From: Sphingomicrobium marinum
GTDB taxonomy: Bacteria > Pseudomonadota > Alphaproteobacteria > Sphingomonadales > Sphingomonadaceae
DNA length: 64,000 bases
Assembly: GCF_026157105.1 (NCBI RefSeq)
Contig: NZ_JANPVQ010000001.1
Coordinates: 427,501 to 491,500 of the forward strand
Reading direction: 5' to 3'
This document shows, piece after piece, positions 37,568 through 46,700 of the stretch. The number at the start of each line of letters is the position of its first letter. Position 1 is the first letter of the stretch. The notes beneath the pieces are model-generated. The model ran no database searches. It was given only the letters and a program-made list of their open reading frames with translations, and was not told where the DNA came from. The position numbers were made by a program, and so were the translations under genes.

Positions 37568-38887
37568 ATGACCGCCTCCTTCCCAACGCTCGACGTCCTC
37601 GGCATCTTCTTGCTCATCCTGCTCAACGGCATTCTGTCGATGAGCGAGCTGGCCATCGTCTCCGCGCGCGAGGCGCGGCTCAAGACCATGGCCAAGGAAG
37701 GGTCCAAAGGCGCGGCGACCGCGCTCGAACTGGCCGCGCAGCCGGGGCGTTTTCTTTCGACCGTCCAGATCGGCATCACGTTGATCGGCATCCTTGCAGG
37801 CGCGCTGTCAGGCGCGCGGCTGGGCGAACCTGCCAGCGCCTGGCTTGCGTCGATGGGCTTTGCCGAAGAGACGGCGCAGGCCTTCGGTTATGGCGGCGTC
37901 ATCGTGTTGACGACTTATGCGAGCCTCGTCATCGGCGAACTGGTGCCCAAGCAGTTCGCGCTGCGCACGCCTGAACCGATCGCGGCGACCGTGGCGCGGC
38001 CGATGTACATATTGTCGCGCCTGACCGCGCCGTTGGTCTGGCTGCTCGACAGGACGAGCGCGCTCATCTTCACGATCGTCGGGATCAAGCGCGAGAGCGA
38101 GAAGATCGTGACCGCCGAGGAATTGCACCTCGTCGTTGCCGAAGCGCAGACTTCGGGTGTGCTCGAGGAGTCGGAGCGCGAATTCATTTCCGGCGTGGTG
38201 CGGCTTGCCGACCGGCCGGTGCGGGAAATCATGACGCCGCGTACCGAAATCGACTGGATCGACCTCGCCGCCAGCATTGAAGACATTCGCGAGGCGGTGA
38301 GCGACAGCCCGCACAGTCGCCTGCCCGTTGCGAACGGTTCGGTCGACGATATCATCGGGGTTGTCTCGTCGCGTACCCTCCTGGTCGAACTGCTCGAAGG
38401 TCGCGAAATCAATCTTACGGCGCTCGCTCAGCCCGCGCCGATCATTCCCGATCTGATGGACGCCATGGACGCGCTCGGGACGCTGCGCGCTGCCGATGTG
38501 CCGCTGGCGCTGGTCCACGACGAATATGGCCATCTCGACGGTATCGTGACGCCGGGGTCGATCCTCACCGCGCTGGCGGGCCAATTCGCGCATGACGACG
38601 AGGATCCCGAGCCGCTGCGCGAGCGCGAAGATGGCAGCTGGTCGGTATCGGGCACCGCGCCGGCGGACCGGCTGGCCGAACAACTGGGCTTCGATCTTCC
38701 GGCCGACCGGGACTATGGCACGGCGGCAGGATTCGCCCTGTCGGTGCTGCGCCGCCTTCCCTCAGAAGGCGAACGCTTCCAGCATGGCGGGTGGGTGTTC
38801 GAAGTGCTCGATATGGACGGGCGGCGCATCGACAAGCTGATCGCCTCGCGGCCGCTCAAGAAGCGCCGCCGCGTCCGCAAGACCTAA
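37568..38887 (+). CDS. CorC/HlyC-type hemolysin family membrane protein (DUF21-CBS)
   Basis: A 439-aa protein with a DUF21/CNNM membrane domain (FLLILLNGILSMSELAIVSA, three to four helices), a CBS pair (VREIMTPRTEIDWIDL and GIVTPGSILTALAG) and a C-terminal CorC_HlyC domain (AGFALSVLRRLPSEGERFQH). The family is linked to Mg2+/Co2+ efflux or Na+/Mg2+ exchange rather than haemolysis. The ATG at 37568 begins the membrane domain. Its end overlaps the stop of the convergent HhH gene by three bases. Confidence 0.9.
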   Translation: MTASFPTLDVLGIFLLILLNGILSMSELAIVSAREARLKTMAKEGSKGAATALELAAQPGRFLSTVQIGITLIGILAGALSGARLGEPASAWLASMGFAEETAQAFGYGGVIVLTTYASLVIGELVPKQFALRTPEPIAATVARPMYILSRLTAPLVWLLDRTSALIFTIVGIKRESEKIVTAEELHLVVAEAQTSGVLEESEREFISGVVRLADRPVREIMTPRTEIDWIDLAASIEDIREAVSDSPHSRLPVANGSVDDIIGVVSSRTLLVELLEGREINLTALAQPAPIIPDLMDAMDALGTLRAADVPLALVHDEYGHLDGIVTPGSILTALAGQFAHDDEDPEPLREREDGSWSVSGTAPADRLAEQLGFDLPADRDYGTAAGFALSVLRRLPSEGERFQHGGWVFEVLDMDGRRIDKLIASRPLKKRRRVRKT

Positions 38888-39384
38888 AGCTTGCCGAACT
38901 TGGCCTCGTAGCCGGCGGTGTTGCCGCGGGCGAGATAGGCTGCCTGCTCGACGACCCGGTCGCGCTTGAGACGTCCGGAAAAGGCGCCAAGTTTCTCATC
39001 GATCGCTTCGAGCTGCGTGTCGCTCAGTTTGGAAATCTGGTCGTAGGTGGTGAGGCCCATACTGCTGAGCGTCGAAGCCAGCTTGGGGCCGACGCCTTTC
39101 AAAGCAGTAAGATCGTCGGGATCGCCGTTGGCGCCCGGCAGGTTCTCGTGCACGTCCGCATCGAGCAGTTGCCCGGCAATGTCGGCCGTCCCTGCCGCAG
39201 CCGCGTCGACGATGGTGTTGCCTTCGCCGCCATCCGCGCTCTTCGATTGCATGTGCGGGCGCTTGGGCGTGTCGTCCGACAGCGAGATACGCTGCTTGGG
39301 TCGAAAGGCGAGATAGCCGACGATCAGCCCGATGACGAGCGCGGCCAGGATGACGGGCCAGTACAGCGAGATCAGTTCTTGCAT
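38884..39384 (-). CDS. Membrane-anchored helix-hairpin-helix protein
   Basis: A 166-aa protein with an N-terminal membrane helix (LYWPVILAALVIGLIVGYLA), an acidic low-complexity middle, and a C-terminal HhH module LTALKGVGPKLASTLSSMGL of the kind found in nucleic-acid binding or protein-assembly domains. An ALKGVGPK loop binds DNA backbone in many HhH proteins, so membrane-bound nucleic-acid contact is possible. It is the last gene of purD, small membrane protein, HhH. Confidence 0.82.
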   Translation of the reverse strand: MQELISLYWPVILAALVIGLIVGYLAFRPKQRISLSDDTPKRPHMQSKSADGGEGNTIVDAAAAGTADIAGQLLDADVHENLPGANGDPDDLTALKGVGPKLASTLSSMGLTTYDQISKLSDTQLEAIDEKLGAFSGRLKRDRVVEQAAYLARGNTAGYEAKFGKL

Positions 39385-39391
39385 GGTTTCC

Positions 39392-39838
39392 TCAAATATA
39401 GTCGTTGCGCCGCGCGTGACGCCGCAGCGCATGGAGATAGGCCAGCATGATGCCCAGTGCATAGGCTGCCAGCGCGGCTAGTTCGATTTCGACGATCATC
39501 GGCAGCATCGGTTCCCCGCGCACCGTGCCGCCTTCCTCGCTCCACCAGTTCACATCGCCGATCGAGGGGACCTGGTCGAGGATCAGCACCAACTGTTCGC
39601 GTTGGAAATCGTCCGCGGTCCCGGCCAGCCAGAGCCGGCGTTCTACCGGATCGCGCGCCGTCATCACGGCGACCTGCCCATCCATTTCCCAGTTGACCAG
39701 CGCCTGATTGCCGATGCTTTCGGTGTAGGCGACGTAGCGCGCCGCGCCGTTGCCGAGCGGGCCATGCCACAGCGCGGCAAGCGCCAGGACGAACGCGAAA
39801 CCGGCAAAGAAAAGGGTGCGGGGAGCAAGGCGTGTCAT
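39392..39838 (-). CDS. Two-span membrane protein with periplasmic domain
   Basis: A 148-aa protein with hydrophobic helices near both ends (TLFFAGFAFVLALAALW and ELAALAAYALGIMLAYLHAL) and a 70-residue periplasmic part between them (ALVNWEMDGQVAVMTARDPV, then LWLAGTADDFQREQLVLILD) whose pattern loosely recalls a BON-like fold. No name can be given. ATGA overlap with the purD stop shows translational coupling. Confidence 0.75.
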   Translation of the reverse strand: MTRLAPRTLFFAGFAFVLALAALWHGPLGNGAARYVAYTESIGNQALVNWEMDGQVAVMTARDPVERRLWLAGTADDFQREQLVLILDQVPSIGDVNWWSEEGGTVRGEPMLPMIVEIELAALAAYALGIMLAYLHALRRHARRNDYI

Positions 39839-41091
39839 GACCGACGTTGTAACTCTCGCCACCCGATATCGCTCCGATGGAAGCCGTCTGCGAAATCGAT
39901 CTTGTCGAGCGCGGCATAGGTCGCGTCGCGGGCTTGCTGCAGGTCTTCGCCCGCTGCGGTGACGGCAAGGACGCGGCCGCCCGAGGCGCGGAGTGTTTCG
40001 CCGTCGAGCACGGTGCCCGCCTGGAAGACGATCGCCCCGTCGGCTTCGGCGTCTTCGAGCCCGGTGATCTTACCGCCTTTTTTGGGCGTCCCGGGATAGC
40101 CCTCGGCAGCAATGATGACGGTCATCGTATGCGCGTCCTCGAGCGTGGGATCGGGCATGTCGGCGAGGTCGCCGGTCGCCACGGCATGCAGCATGGCGGC
40201 GAAATCATCAGCGATGCGCGGCATGATCGCTTCGCATTCGGGATCGCCGAAGCGAACATTATATTCGATGAGCTTGGGGCCGTCCTCGGTCAGCATCAGG
40301 CCGGCATATAAAATGCCGCGAAACGGCATACCTTCATCGGCCATGGCGTCGGCGGTTCGCTGGACGACCTCCTCCATCGCCCGCCGGGCCAGATCATCGT
40401 CGAGGACGGGTGCGGGCGAATAGGCGCCCATGCCGCCGGTGTTGGGGCCGGTATCGCCTTCGCCGACCTGTTTGTGATCCTGCGCCGAGGCGAGGAAACG
40501 GGTGCTCCTGCCGTCGACCAGCGCGAACAGGCTGGCTTCTTCGCCCGATAGAAATTCCTCGATGACCAGCGGGCCTTCGCCGGCCGCCTCGATCGCGGCC
40601 TCGGCTTCGTCGCGGCTGGTCGCAACGGTGACGCCCTTGCCAGCGGCAAGCCCGTCCGCCTTGATGACGACGGGGCAGCCGAACTTGTCGAGCGCCGCGA
40701 GGGCTTCATCGGCTTTCTCGGTGCGGACATAGGCAGCGGTCGGGATATCGTGGCGGGCGCACAGGTCCTTGGTGAAGCCCTTTGAGCCTTCGAGCTGCGC
40801 CGCCTTGGCACTGGGGCCGAAACAGGCAATTCCGGCTTCGTCGAGAGCGTCGGCAACGCCATTGCACAACGGGGCTTCGGGGCCGATCACGACCAGGTCT
40901 GCCTCGATGTCTTTGGCGAGCGCGACGATGGCGTCATTGTCATTGGCGTCGACCTGACGCAGTGCGTGCGCCCATCGAGCCATGCCCGGGTTGCCCGGGG
41001 CGGCAACCAGTCTTTCGCAAGAGGGTGATTGCGAAAGCCGCCAGCACAGCGCATCTTCGCGTCCGCCCGACCCGATAAGAAGGATATTCAT
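39835..41091 (-). CDS. purD: Phosphoribosylamine-glycine ligase (GARS)
   Basis: A 418-aa ATP-grasp enzyme of purine synthesis, joining glycine to phosphoribosylamine. MNILLIGSGGREDALCWRL, VVIGPEAPLCNGVADAL, VIKADGLAAGKGVTVA, EEFLSGEEASLFALVDG and NVRFGDPECEAIMPRI are the standard blocks. The start codon shares two bases with the start codon of divergent xseA, so its promoter must lie inside xseA. Confidence 0.97.
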   Translation of the reverse strand: MNILLIGSGGREDALCWRLSQSPSCERLVAAPGNPGMARWAHALRQVDANDNDAIVALAKDIEADLVVIGPEAPLCNGVADALDEAGIACFGPSAKAAQLEGSKGFTKDLCARHDIPTAAYVRTEKADEALAALDKFGCPVVIKADGLAAGKGVTVATSRDEAEAAIEAAGEGPLVIEEFLSGEEASLFALVDGRSTRFLASAQDHKQVGEGDTGPNTGGMGAYSPAPVLDDDLARRAMEEVVQRTADAMADEGMPFRGILYAGLMLTEDGPKLIEYNVRFGDPECEAIMPRIADDFAAMLHAVATGDLADMPDPTLEDAHTMTVIIAAEGYPGTPKKGGKITGLEDAEADGAIVFQAGTVLDGETLRASGGRVLAVTAAGEDLQQARDATYAALDKIDFADGFHRSDIGWRELQRRS

Positions 41092-42529
41092 GACTGCTGG
41101 TTCGCCTTTTGATGCCCGTGATGATGATGCGGCTGGCTTGGTAGCGAAGGATCAGGCCGGCGACAACGACGCGCCGCTCACGGTCAGCGAAATTTCGCAG
41201 GCGCTCAAGCGAACGGTCGAAGGCAGCTTCAGCCACGTGCGGATCAGGGGCGAGATTTCGGGGTGGAAACGCGCCGTCTCGGGCCATTGTTATTTCACGC
41301 TGAAGGACGAAGCAGCGAACCTCGATGCGGTGCTATGGCGCGGGCAGGCCGGACGGCTCGCCTTTGCGCCCGAAGACGGCGCCGAAGTGATCGCCACCGG
41401 CAAGCTCACGACCTACCCAGGTCGCTCCAAGTACCAGGTCAGCGTGTCGAGCCTCGAACTGGCGGGCGAGGGCGCGCTGATGGCGCTGCTCGAGAAACGC
41501 AAGGCCAAGCTTGCGGCGGAAGGCCTGTTCGCGCCAGAGCGCAAGCGCGAGCTTCCCTACCTTCCGCGCACGATTGCCGTCGTGACGTCGCCGACCGGCG
41601 CGGTAATCCGCGACATTTTGCACCGCCTGGCCGATCGCTTTCCGACGCGGGTACTGGTGTGGCCGGTGCCGGTGCAAGGTGAGGCGGCGGCACCCGCGGT
41701 GGCAGCGGCCATTCGCGGCATTTCGGCGATGCAAGCCGGCGGCGCGCTGCCGCGGCCCGACCTTCTTATCGTGGCGCGCGGCGGTGGTTCGATCGAGGAC
41801 CTTTGGGCCTTCAACGAGGAAGACGTCGTGCGCGCCGCCGCCGACTGCACGATCCCCCTGATCAGCGCGGTCGGGCACGAGACCGACACCACGCTTATCG
41901 ATTACGTGTCGGATCGGCGCGCACCGACTCCTACGGCCGCTGCCGAAATGGCGGTGCCGGTACGCCGCGAACTGGCGGCCTATGTCAGCGAACTGGCGCT
42001 ACGCGGGTCGCGCGGCCTCTTGCGACTACTGACCCGCGCGGGCGAAAAACTGGGACTGGTCGCGGCGCGGCTGCCGACCCTGTCGACCTTGGTCGACCAG
42101 CGTTCGCAGCGGCTCGACGATCTGGGCGAACGCCTGAAAGGCGCGCTGGCGGCACGGGCCAGCAGCGCGCGCGCAGACTTATCGGCGGTGTCGGGAAGGC
42201 TGCAACCGCGGCTGCTAAAGGCGCGGGTCGATGCTGCCGATGAAAAGCTTGCGGGGCTGTGGCGACTGGCGATGCTCGCGCACCCGGATCGGCCGCTCAA
42301 GAAAGGCTATGCCCGTGTCAACGGCGCTGCGGGCGAGGTCGTAACCAGCGCGCACGCTGCCAAGGCGCAGCCAAGGCTCGTCCTACATTTTGCCGACGGC
42401 GAGGTCGGCGCGACGCCCGACGGGGGCACGCCGACCAAGCGACCGGTTGCGAAGAAGCGCAGGTCTCCCTACGTGAAGCCGGGTCAGCCGGGACTGTTCG
42501 ACGATCCCGGCGCAGATGGAGACGCGTAG
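41090..42529 (+). CDS. xseA: Exodeoxyribonuclease VII large subunit
   Basis: A 479-aa nuclease subunit. The OB-fold N-terminal domain (EGSFSHVRIRGEISGWKRAV, GHCYFTLKDE) is followed by the catalytic region with AVVTSPTGAVIRDILHRLAD, RGGGSIEDLWAFNEEDVVRA and SAVGHETDTTLIDYVSDRRA, then a coiled-coil tail. The ATG at 41090 has AGAAGGA upstream inside the purD 5' end. No xseB is in the window. DUF2093 gene follows directly. Confidence 0.95.
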   Translation: MTAGSPFDARDDDAAGLVAKDQAGDNDAPLTVSEISQALKRTVEGSFSHVRIRGEISGWKRAVSGHCYFTLKDEAANLDAVLWRGQAGRLAFAPEDGAEVIATGKLTTYPGRSKYQVSVSSLELAGEGALMALLEKRKAKLAAEGLFAPERKRELPYLPRTIAVVTSPTGAVIRDILHRLADRFPTRVLVWPVPVQGEAAAPAVAAAIRGISAMQAGGALPRPDLLIVARGGGSIEDLWAFNEEDVVRAAADCTIPLISAVGHETDTTLIDYVSDRRAPTPTAAAEMAVPVRRELAAYVSELALRGSRGLLRLLTRAGEKLGLVAARLPTLSTLVDQRSQRLDDLGERLKGALAARASSARADLSAVSGRLQPRLLKARVDAADEKLAGLWRLAMLAHPDRPLKKGYARVNGAAGEVVTSAHAAKAQPRLVLHFADGEVGATPDGGTPTKRPVAKKRRSPYVKPGQPGLFDDPGADGDA

Positions 42530-42739
42530 ATGTTGATGGGTGGCCGCGGCCGCGAAGCACGGGTGCATTATCTCGACGGGACCTTCCGGCTCCTGTCGTC
42601 GGGCGATCATGTGCGCTGCGCCGTCACCGGCGTCGAGATTCCACTTGCCGAACTCCGCTACTGGTCGGTGCTCCGGCAGGAAGCTTACGCCGATGCGGCG
42701 GCAAGCCTGGCAGCCGCGCAGCGATCCATCAGCCAATAG
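42530..42739 (+). CDS. DUF2093 domain-containing protein
   Basis: A 69-aa protein of the DUF2093 family, commonly found right behind xseA in alphaproteobacteria. The core is ARVHYLDGTFRLLSSGDHVR and CAVTGVEIPLAELRYWSV. Function unknown. The ATG follows the xseA stop directly; a second ATG at 42536 is possible. Confidence 0.9.
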   Translation: MLMGGRGREARVHYLDGTFRLLSSGDHVRCAVTGVEIPLAELRYWSVLRQEAYADAAASLAAAQRSISQ

Positions 42740-42742
42740 CGC

Positions 42743-43246
42743 CTAGCGAAGGCGCCGCGCCTTGAACGATCGGCGGCCTTCGATCTTCAGGTCGTAACTT
42801 CCCAGCGTCCCCTTCGAAACGGTGACCTTGGTCCCGGACTTGGGCGTGGAGCCCACCCGGCGATCGTCGATCTGCACCCACACCGAACCATCCTCGGATT
42901 CCACCAGCAGCTTGTCGTAGGCGTCGAATTGGGCGCGGCTGATCGTGAACTCGACCTCGTTAAGCTTGTCGTCGTCCCCGAGCAGACCGGCAAAGTTGGG
43001 CGTGGAGAAGCCGAACAGTTCGCGCTGCGCGGCCTCGGCCTGTTCCTTGCTGACCACGACCACTTCGTCGGTCTCGATCGCGGCGTCGAGCGCGGCGGCT
43101 TCACGGTCGAAACAGGCCAGTCGTTCGGCATCCCCCGCAATGGTCCGGCAGGCGACGACGCGCTGGACTTCGGTGGGCGCGGCATCCTGGGCGATGGCAG
43201 CGCCGGGAATCGCCAGTATGGCGATGGGAACAATGGTACGAATCAC
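42743..43246 (-). CDS. Periplasmic protein of unknown function
   Basis: A 167-aa exported protein (signal peptide MIRTIVPIAILAIPGAAIAQ). The mature start has VVACRTIAGDAERLACFDRE, a Cys-pair motif seen in a number of small periplasmic proteins, and the C-terminal half is beta-rich (SVWVQIDDRRVGSTPKSGTK), perhaps an SH3- or OB-like fold. No function can be given. It converges with the DUF2093 gene. Confidence 0.75.
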   Translation of the reverse strand: MIRTIVPIAILAIPGAAIAQDAAPTEVQRVVACRTIAGDAERLACFDREAAALDAAIETDEVVVVSKEQAEAAQRELFGFSTPNFAGLLGDDDKLNEVEFTISRAQFDAYDKLLVESEDGSVWVQIDDRRVGSTPKSGTKVTVSKGTLGSYDLKIEGRRSFKARRLR

Positions 43247-43472
43247 GATGACCGTCTCCTCTTGGCAGGTCGGTTTGGCGTCAAACTATCGTCAAGCGTG
43301 GGCGGTGCAGCAAGTGCAATTGGCGGCGTAGGTGCGAAAACGCCGGAATTGGGCGAAAATTTGGCGAAAAATGACGTTGTGGTCGAAAAGTCACAGGTTC
43401 GTCACGAATATCTTCGCAGGGCGTCACTAGCATTGCGTCGGTCATGCTGTTTCTCTTAGACGTGGCCCGATG

Positions 43473-43520
43473 CCGGAATGGGTTTCCGGTATGTGATGCT
43501 TCATGCGCTTCGGGGCGCAT
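43473..43520 (+). other. Two consecutive hairpins in the TonB receptor leader
   Basis: CCGGAA/TTCCGG (43473-43478 and 43484-43489, 5-base loop) and ATGCGC/GCGCAT (43503-43508 and 43515-43520, 6-base loop) lie one after another just ahead of the AAGGGGAA ribosome site of the receptor gene. They could stabilise a highly translated mRNA or take part in control. Confidence 0.45.
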
Positions 43521-43537
43521 ATACGAAGGGGAACATA

Positions 43538-46500
43538 ATGAAGAAGTTTAGCAAGAACTCGCTGCTTGCGAGTACGGTAATTGCCTCGATGGCATTTACC
43601 GCTCCTGCATTTGCGCAGGATCAGGACATGGATGACGCTTCGGGTCCGGTCGAAGGTACCGATCCTGAAGTTGGCGCACTGGGCCAAGAAACCCAGGGCG
43701 ACATCATCGTCACGGGTACGCGTATTGCGCGTCCGAACGTGGAGAGCGCTAGCCCGGTTACCGTGGTTAGCAACGAAGCGATCGCGGCCGTTGGTACGAC
43801 CCGCCTTGAAGATCTCGTCAACTCGCTGCCGCAGGTGACGCCTGGCCAGACCGCGTTCGTTTCGAACGGTGCGACTGGTACGGCAACCGTCAACCTGCGT
43901 GGCCTCGGCACCGCCCGGACCCTGGTCCTGGTCAACGGCCGTCGCCTCCAGCCGGGTGACCCGTTCCTTCCCGTGGCCGACCTTAACCAGATCCCGGCCG
44001 CGCTCGTCGAGCGTGTCGAAGTTCTGACCGGCGGTGCATCGTCGACCTACGGTGCCGACGCTGTGGCCGGCGTTGTCAACTTCATCATGGACACCGACTT
44101 TGAAGGTGTGCAGCTGGACGTGACCTACGGTGTCTACCAGCACAACAACGACAACGACACGGTCCTCGATCCCGATGGTCCGCGTCCGACGATCCGCGAC
44201 ATGCTTGACGCACGCGGCTTCGACATTCCCGATGGCAACGTCGTTGACGGCGCCACCTTCGATGCTCAGCTGTCGATCGGTGCCGGTTTCGATGACGGCC
44301 GCGGTAACGTTGTTGCCTATGTCGGCTATCGTGACATCGAGCCCATCCTCCAGGGTGCGCGCGATCACTCGGCTTGCGCCACGCAGCGCCTGAGCTCGGG
44401 TGCATGGCGTTGCGGTGGTTCGTCGAACGCCATCAACACCACCATCTCGGATCCGGCCTTCGACCTGTTCGGTTCGCTCGTCGGTGACGGTTCGGACGAC
44501 TTCTCGGGTGCGTTCGTTCCGTACAACTATGCTCCGGTGAACTTCTTCCAGCGCGACAACACGCGTTGGACGGCTGGTGCCTTCGCGAACTACGAAATTT
44601 CGGAAAACGTCGAAGCCTACGCCGAATTCATGTTCATGGATGACCGTTCGAACGGTCGTATCGCCGAATCGGGCACGTTCTTCTTCGAACCGTATCCGAT
44701 CGTCTGCGGTGACAACCCGGCAACGCCCGAAGTTGAAACGCGCAGCGCGCTGCTCAACGACGCGCAGGCGGCAACGCTCTGCGGCCTGATCGACGGCAAC
44801 GCCGATCGCGGTGACCCCGATGCCGACGGCGTCGTTCCGCTCTACTTCGGTAAGCGTAACGTCGAAGGTGGTGAGCGTAACGCTGACCTCCGTCACACCG
44901 GCTACCGCGCCGTTGGTGGTGTCCGCGGCGACATCACGGATCGCTTCAGCTACGATGTGAGTGCCCAGTTCGGTACGACCATCTACAAGAACGCCTACAC
45001 CAACGACTTCTCGGCCTCGCGTCTGCGTCAGGCAGTCCAGGCAATTGAAGTCGACGGTCAGGTGGTCTGCGCCGATCCGACGGCTCGCGCCAATGGCTGT
45101 GTGCCCTACAACCCGTTCCAGGGTTCGGGCCTCGTCAACGATCCGCGTAACGGCATCACCCAGGGCGCACTGAACTATGTGTCGATCCCGGGCGTGCAGA
45201 CTGGCGAAACCGAAGAATTCGTGGTTACCGGTTATCTCACCGGCGAACTCTTCAACATCTCGCCGATCGAGCCGGTCACGGCGGTTATCGGTGCGGAACA
45301 CCGTACCGAACTGCTCAACCTCGACTCGGACGTCGTGTTCGAAACGGGTGACCTCACCGGTCAGGGCGGCGCATCGCCGTCGGTCGAAGGTAGCTTCGAA
45401 GTCCAAGACATCTTCGCCGAGCTTCTGCTCCCGATCATCGTCGACGGCGTCGTTGACCGCTTCTCGATCGAAGCCGGTTATCGCTTCTCGAGCTACTCGA
45501 CGGGTGCGGAAACCGACACTTACAAGATCGCTGCCGAACTGGCGCCGGTCCCCGAGCTGAAGATCCGTGGTGGTTACAACCGCGCGGTTCGTGCGGCGAA
45601 CATCCTCGAGCTGTTCACCCCGCAGTCGCTTGGTCTGTGGTCGGGTACCGATCCCTGCGGTGGCGCAACGCCGGAATTCACGCTGGCTCAGTGTCAGAAC
45701 ACCGGTGTGACCGCGGCGCAGTATGGTTCGATCGCGCTTTCGCCGGCCGACCAGTACAACGCCATCTACGGTGGTAACCCGAACGTCGATCCGGAAACGG
45801 CCGATACCTACACGGTTGGTGTCGTGCTCCAGGGCGGCGACTTCGTGCCGGGCTTCGTTGCCACGGTCGACTACTTCCAGATCGACGTCGAAGGTGCGAT
45901 TACCAATATCGCTCCGGAAACGATCCTTCGTCAGTGTGCGACTACGGCTAACCCCGACTTCTGTTCGCTCGTCACGCGTTCGCCTGCCTCGGGCAGCCTC
46001 TGGGCTGGTCAGCAGGGCTTCATCGTGGCGACGCAGCAGAACATCGGTGGTCTCGGAACCGAAGGTGTGGACATCGGCCTCAGCTACAACCGTAGCGTTG
46101 GCCCGGGTCGTATGAACCTCGACCTGACCGGCACGTACTTGCTGGAAAGCTACACCGACGTCGGCGTGGCTGCTGAAGGCGGCGACGGCATCACCGATTG
46201 CGTTGGCTACCACGGTTCGTTCTGTGGCTTCCCGACGCCGGAATGGCGCCACACGCTGCGTGCGGCCTACAACTTCGACAGCGGTGTCGGCCTCTCGTTC
46301 CGCTGGCGCTATATCGGTGAAGTCGAGAACGACACGTTCATCGACGATCCGGATCGCCAGTTCTCGGGCGACGGCGTGTCGGACGTGAACATCGATGCTT
46401 ACAGCTTCTTCGATGCCAGCGTTAACTTCGACGTTACCGACGAGTTCGGCTTCCGCGTCGGTGTGAACAACATCCTCGATACCGATCCGCCGATCATCAC

Positions 46501-46594
46501 CTCGGCCTTCGGTACCGACAACGCCAACACCTGGGCCGGTACCTACGACCCGGTTGGCCGTTACATCTTCATCAACGCTTCGCTTAGCTTCTAA
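43538..46594 (+). CDS. TonB-dependent outer-membrane receptor
   Basis: A 1018-aa outer-membrane transporter. Signal peptide (MAFTAPAFAQ), a hydrophilic leader, a TonB-box-like DIIVTGTRIARPNVESASP, the plug (LEDLVNSLPQV, VNLRGLGTARTLVLVNGRRL, GGASSTYGADAVAGVVNFIM) and a 22-strand barrel ending in Phe (YIFINASLSF). Residues NILDTDPPIITSAFG near the end match the Caulobacter/Sphingomonas class that imports sugars or peptides rather than iron. The gene uses GGT, CGT and GTT codons far more than its neighbours, as highly expressed genes do. The TPR/2OG oxygenase gene downstream is a frequent companion. Confidence 0.95.
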   Translation: MKKFSKNSLLASTVIASMAFTAPAFAQDQDMDDASGPVEGTDPEVGALGQETQGDIIVTGTRIARPNVESASPVTVVSNEAIAAVGTTRLEDLVNSLPQVTPGQTAFVSNGATGTATVNLRGLGTARTLVLVNGRRLQPGDPFLPVADLNQIPAALVERVEVLTGGASSTYGADAVAGVVNFIMDTDFEGVQLDVTYGVYQHNNDNDTVLDPDGPRPTIRDMLDARGFDIPDGNVVDGATFDAQLSIGAGFDDGRGNVVAYVGYRDIEPILQGARDHSACATQRLSSGAWRCGGSSNAINTTISDPAFDLFGSLVGDGSDDFSGAFVPYNYAPVNFFQRDNTRWTAGAFANYEISENVEAYAEFMFMDDRSNGRIAESGTFFFEPYPIVCGDNPATPEVETRSALLNDAQAATLCGLIDGNADRGDPDADGVVPLYFGKRNVEGGERNADLRHTGYRAVGGVRGDITDRFSYDVSAQFGTTIYKNAYTNDFSASRLRQAVQAIEVDGQVVCADPTARANGCVPYNPFQGSGLVNDPRNGITQGALNYVSIPGVQTGETEEFVVTGYLTGELFNISPIEPVTAVIGAEHRTELLNLDSDVVFETGDLTGQGGASPSVEGSFEVQDIFAELLLPIIVDGVVDRFSIEAGYRFSSYSTGAETDTYKIAAELAPVPELKIRGGYNRAVRAANILELFTPQSLGLWSGTDPCGGATPEFTLAQCQNTGVTAAQYGSIALSPADQYNAIYGGNPNVDPETADTYTVGVVLQGGDFVPGFVATVDYFQIDVEGAITNIAPETILRQCATTANPDFCSLVTRSPASGSLWAGQQGFIVATQQNIGGLGTEGVDIGLSYNRSVGPGRMNLDLTGTYLLESYTDVGVAAEGGDGITDCVGYHGSFCGFPTPEWRHTLRAAYNFDSGVGLSFRWRYIGEVENDTFIDDPDRQFSGDGVSDVNIDAYSFFDASVNFDVTDEFGFRVGVNNILDTDPPIITSAFGTDNANTWAGTYDPVGRYIFINASLSF

Positions 46595-46615
46595 GCGGAC
46601 GTTCGAAGAAAGAGA

Positions 46616-46643
46616 GGGCGGGGCCTTGCGGCTCCGCCCTTTT
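46616..46643 (+). terminator. Intrinsic terminator of the TonB receptor gene
   Basis: GGGCGGGGCC and GGCTCCGCCC pair over 10 positions (one G-U) with a TTGC loop, followed by TTTT, 22 bases after the stop codon. Confidence 0.85.
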
Positions 46644-46700
46644 CTTATGCGCTAACGGCGCTCACCTCGAACGTACTGACAGTTTTGTGGCAGACCCGCC

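Noticed and set aside
43442-46252. A 936-codon open frame antisense to the TonB receptor
   Set aside because: It mirrors the biased codon use of the receptor gene, its product is low in hydrophobic core residues and rich in Arg, Asp, Val and Thr repeats, and no ribosome site or domain is visible. The sense gene is certain.
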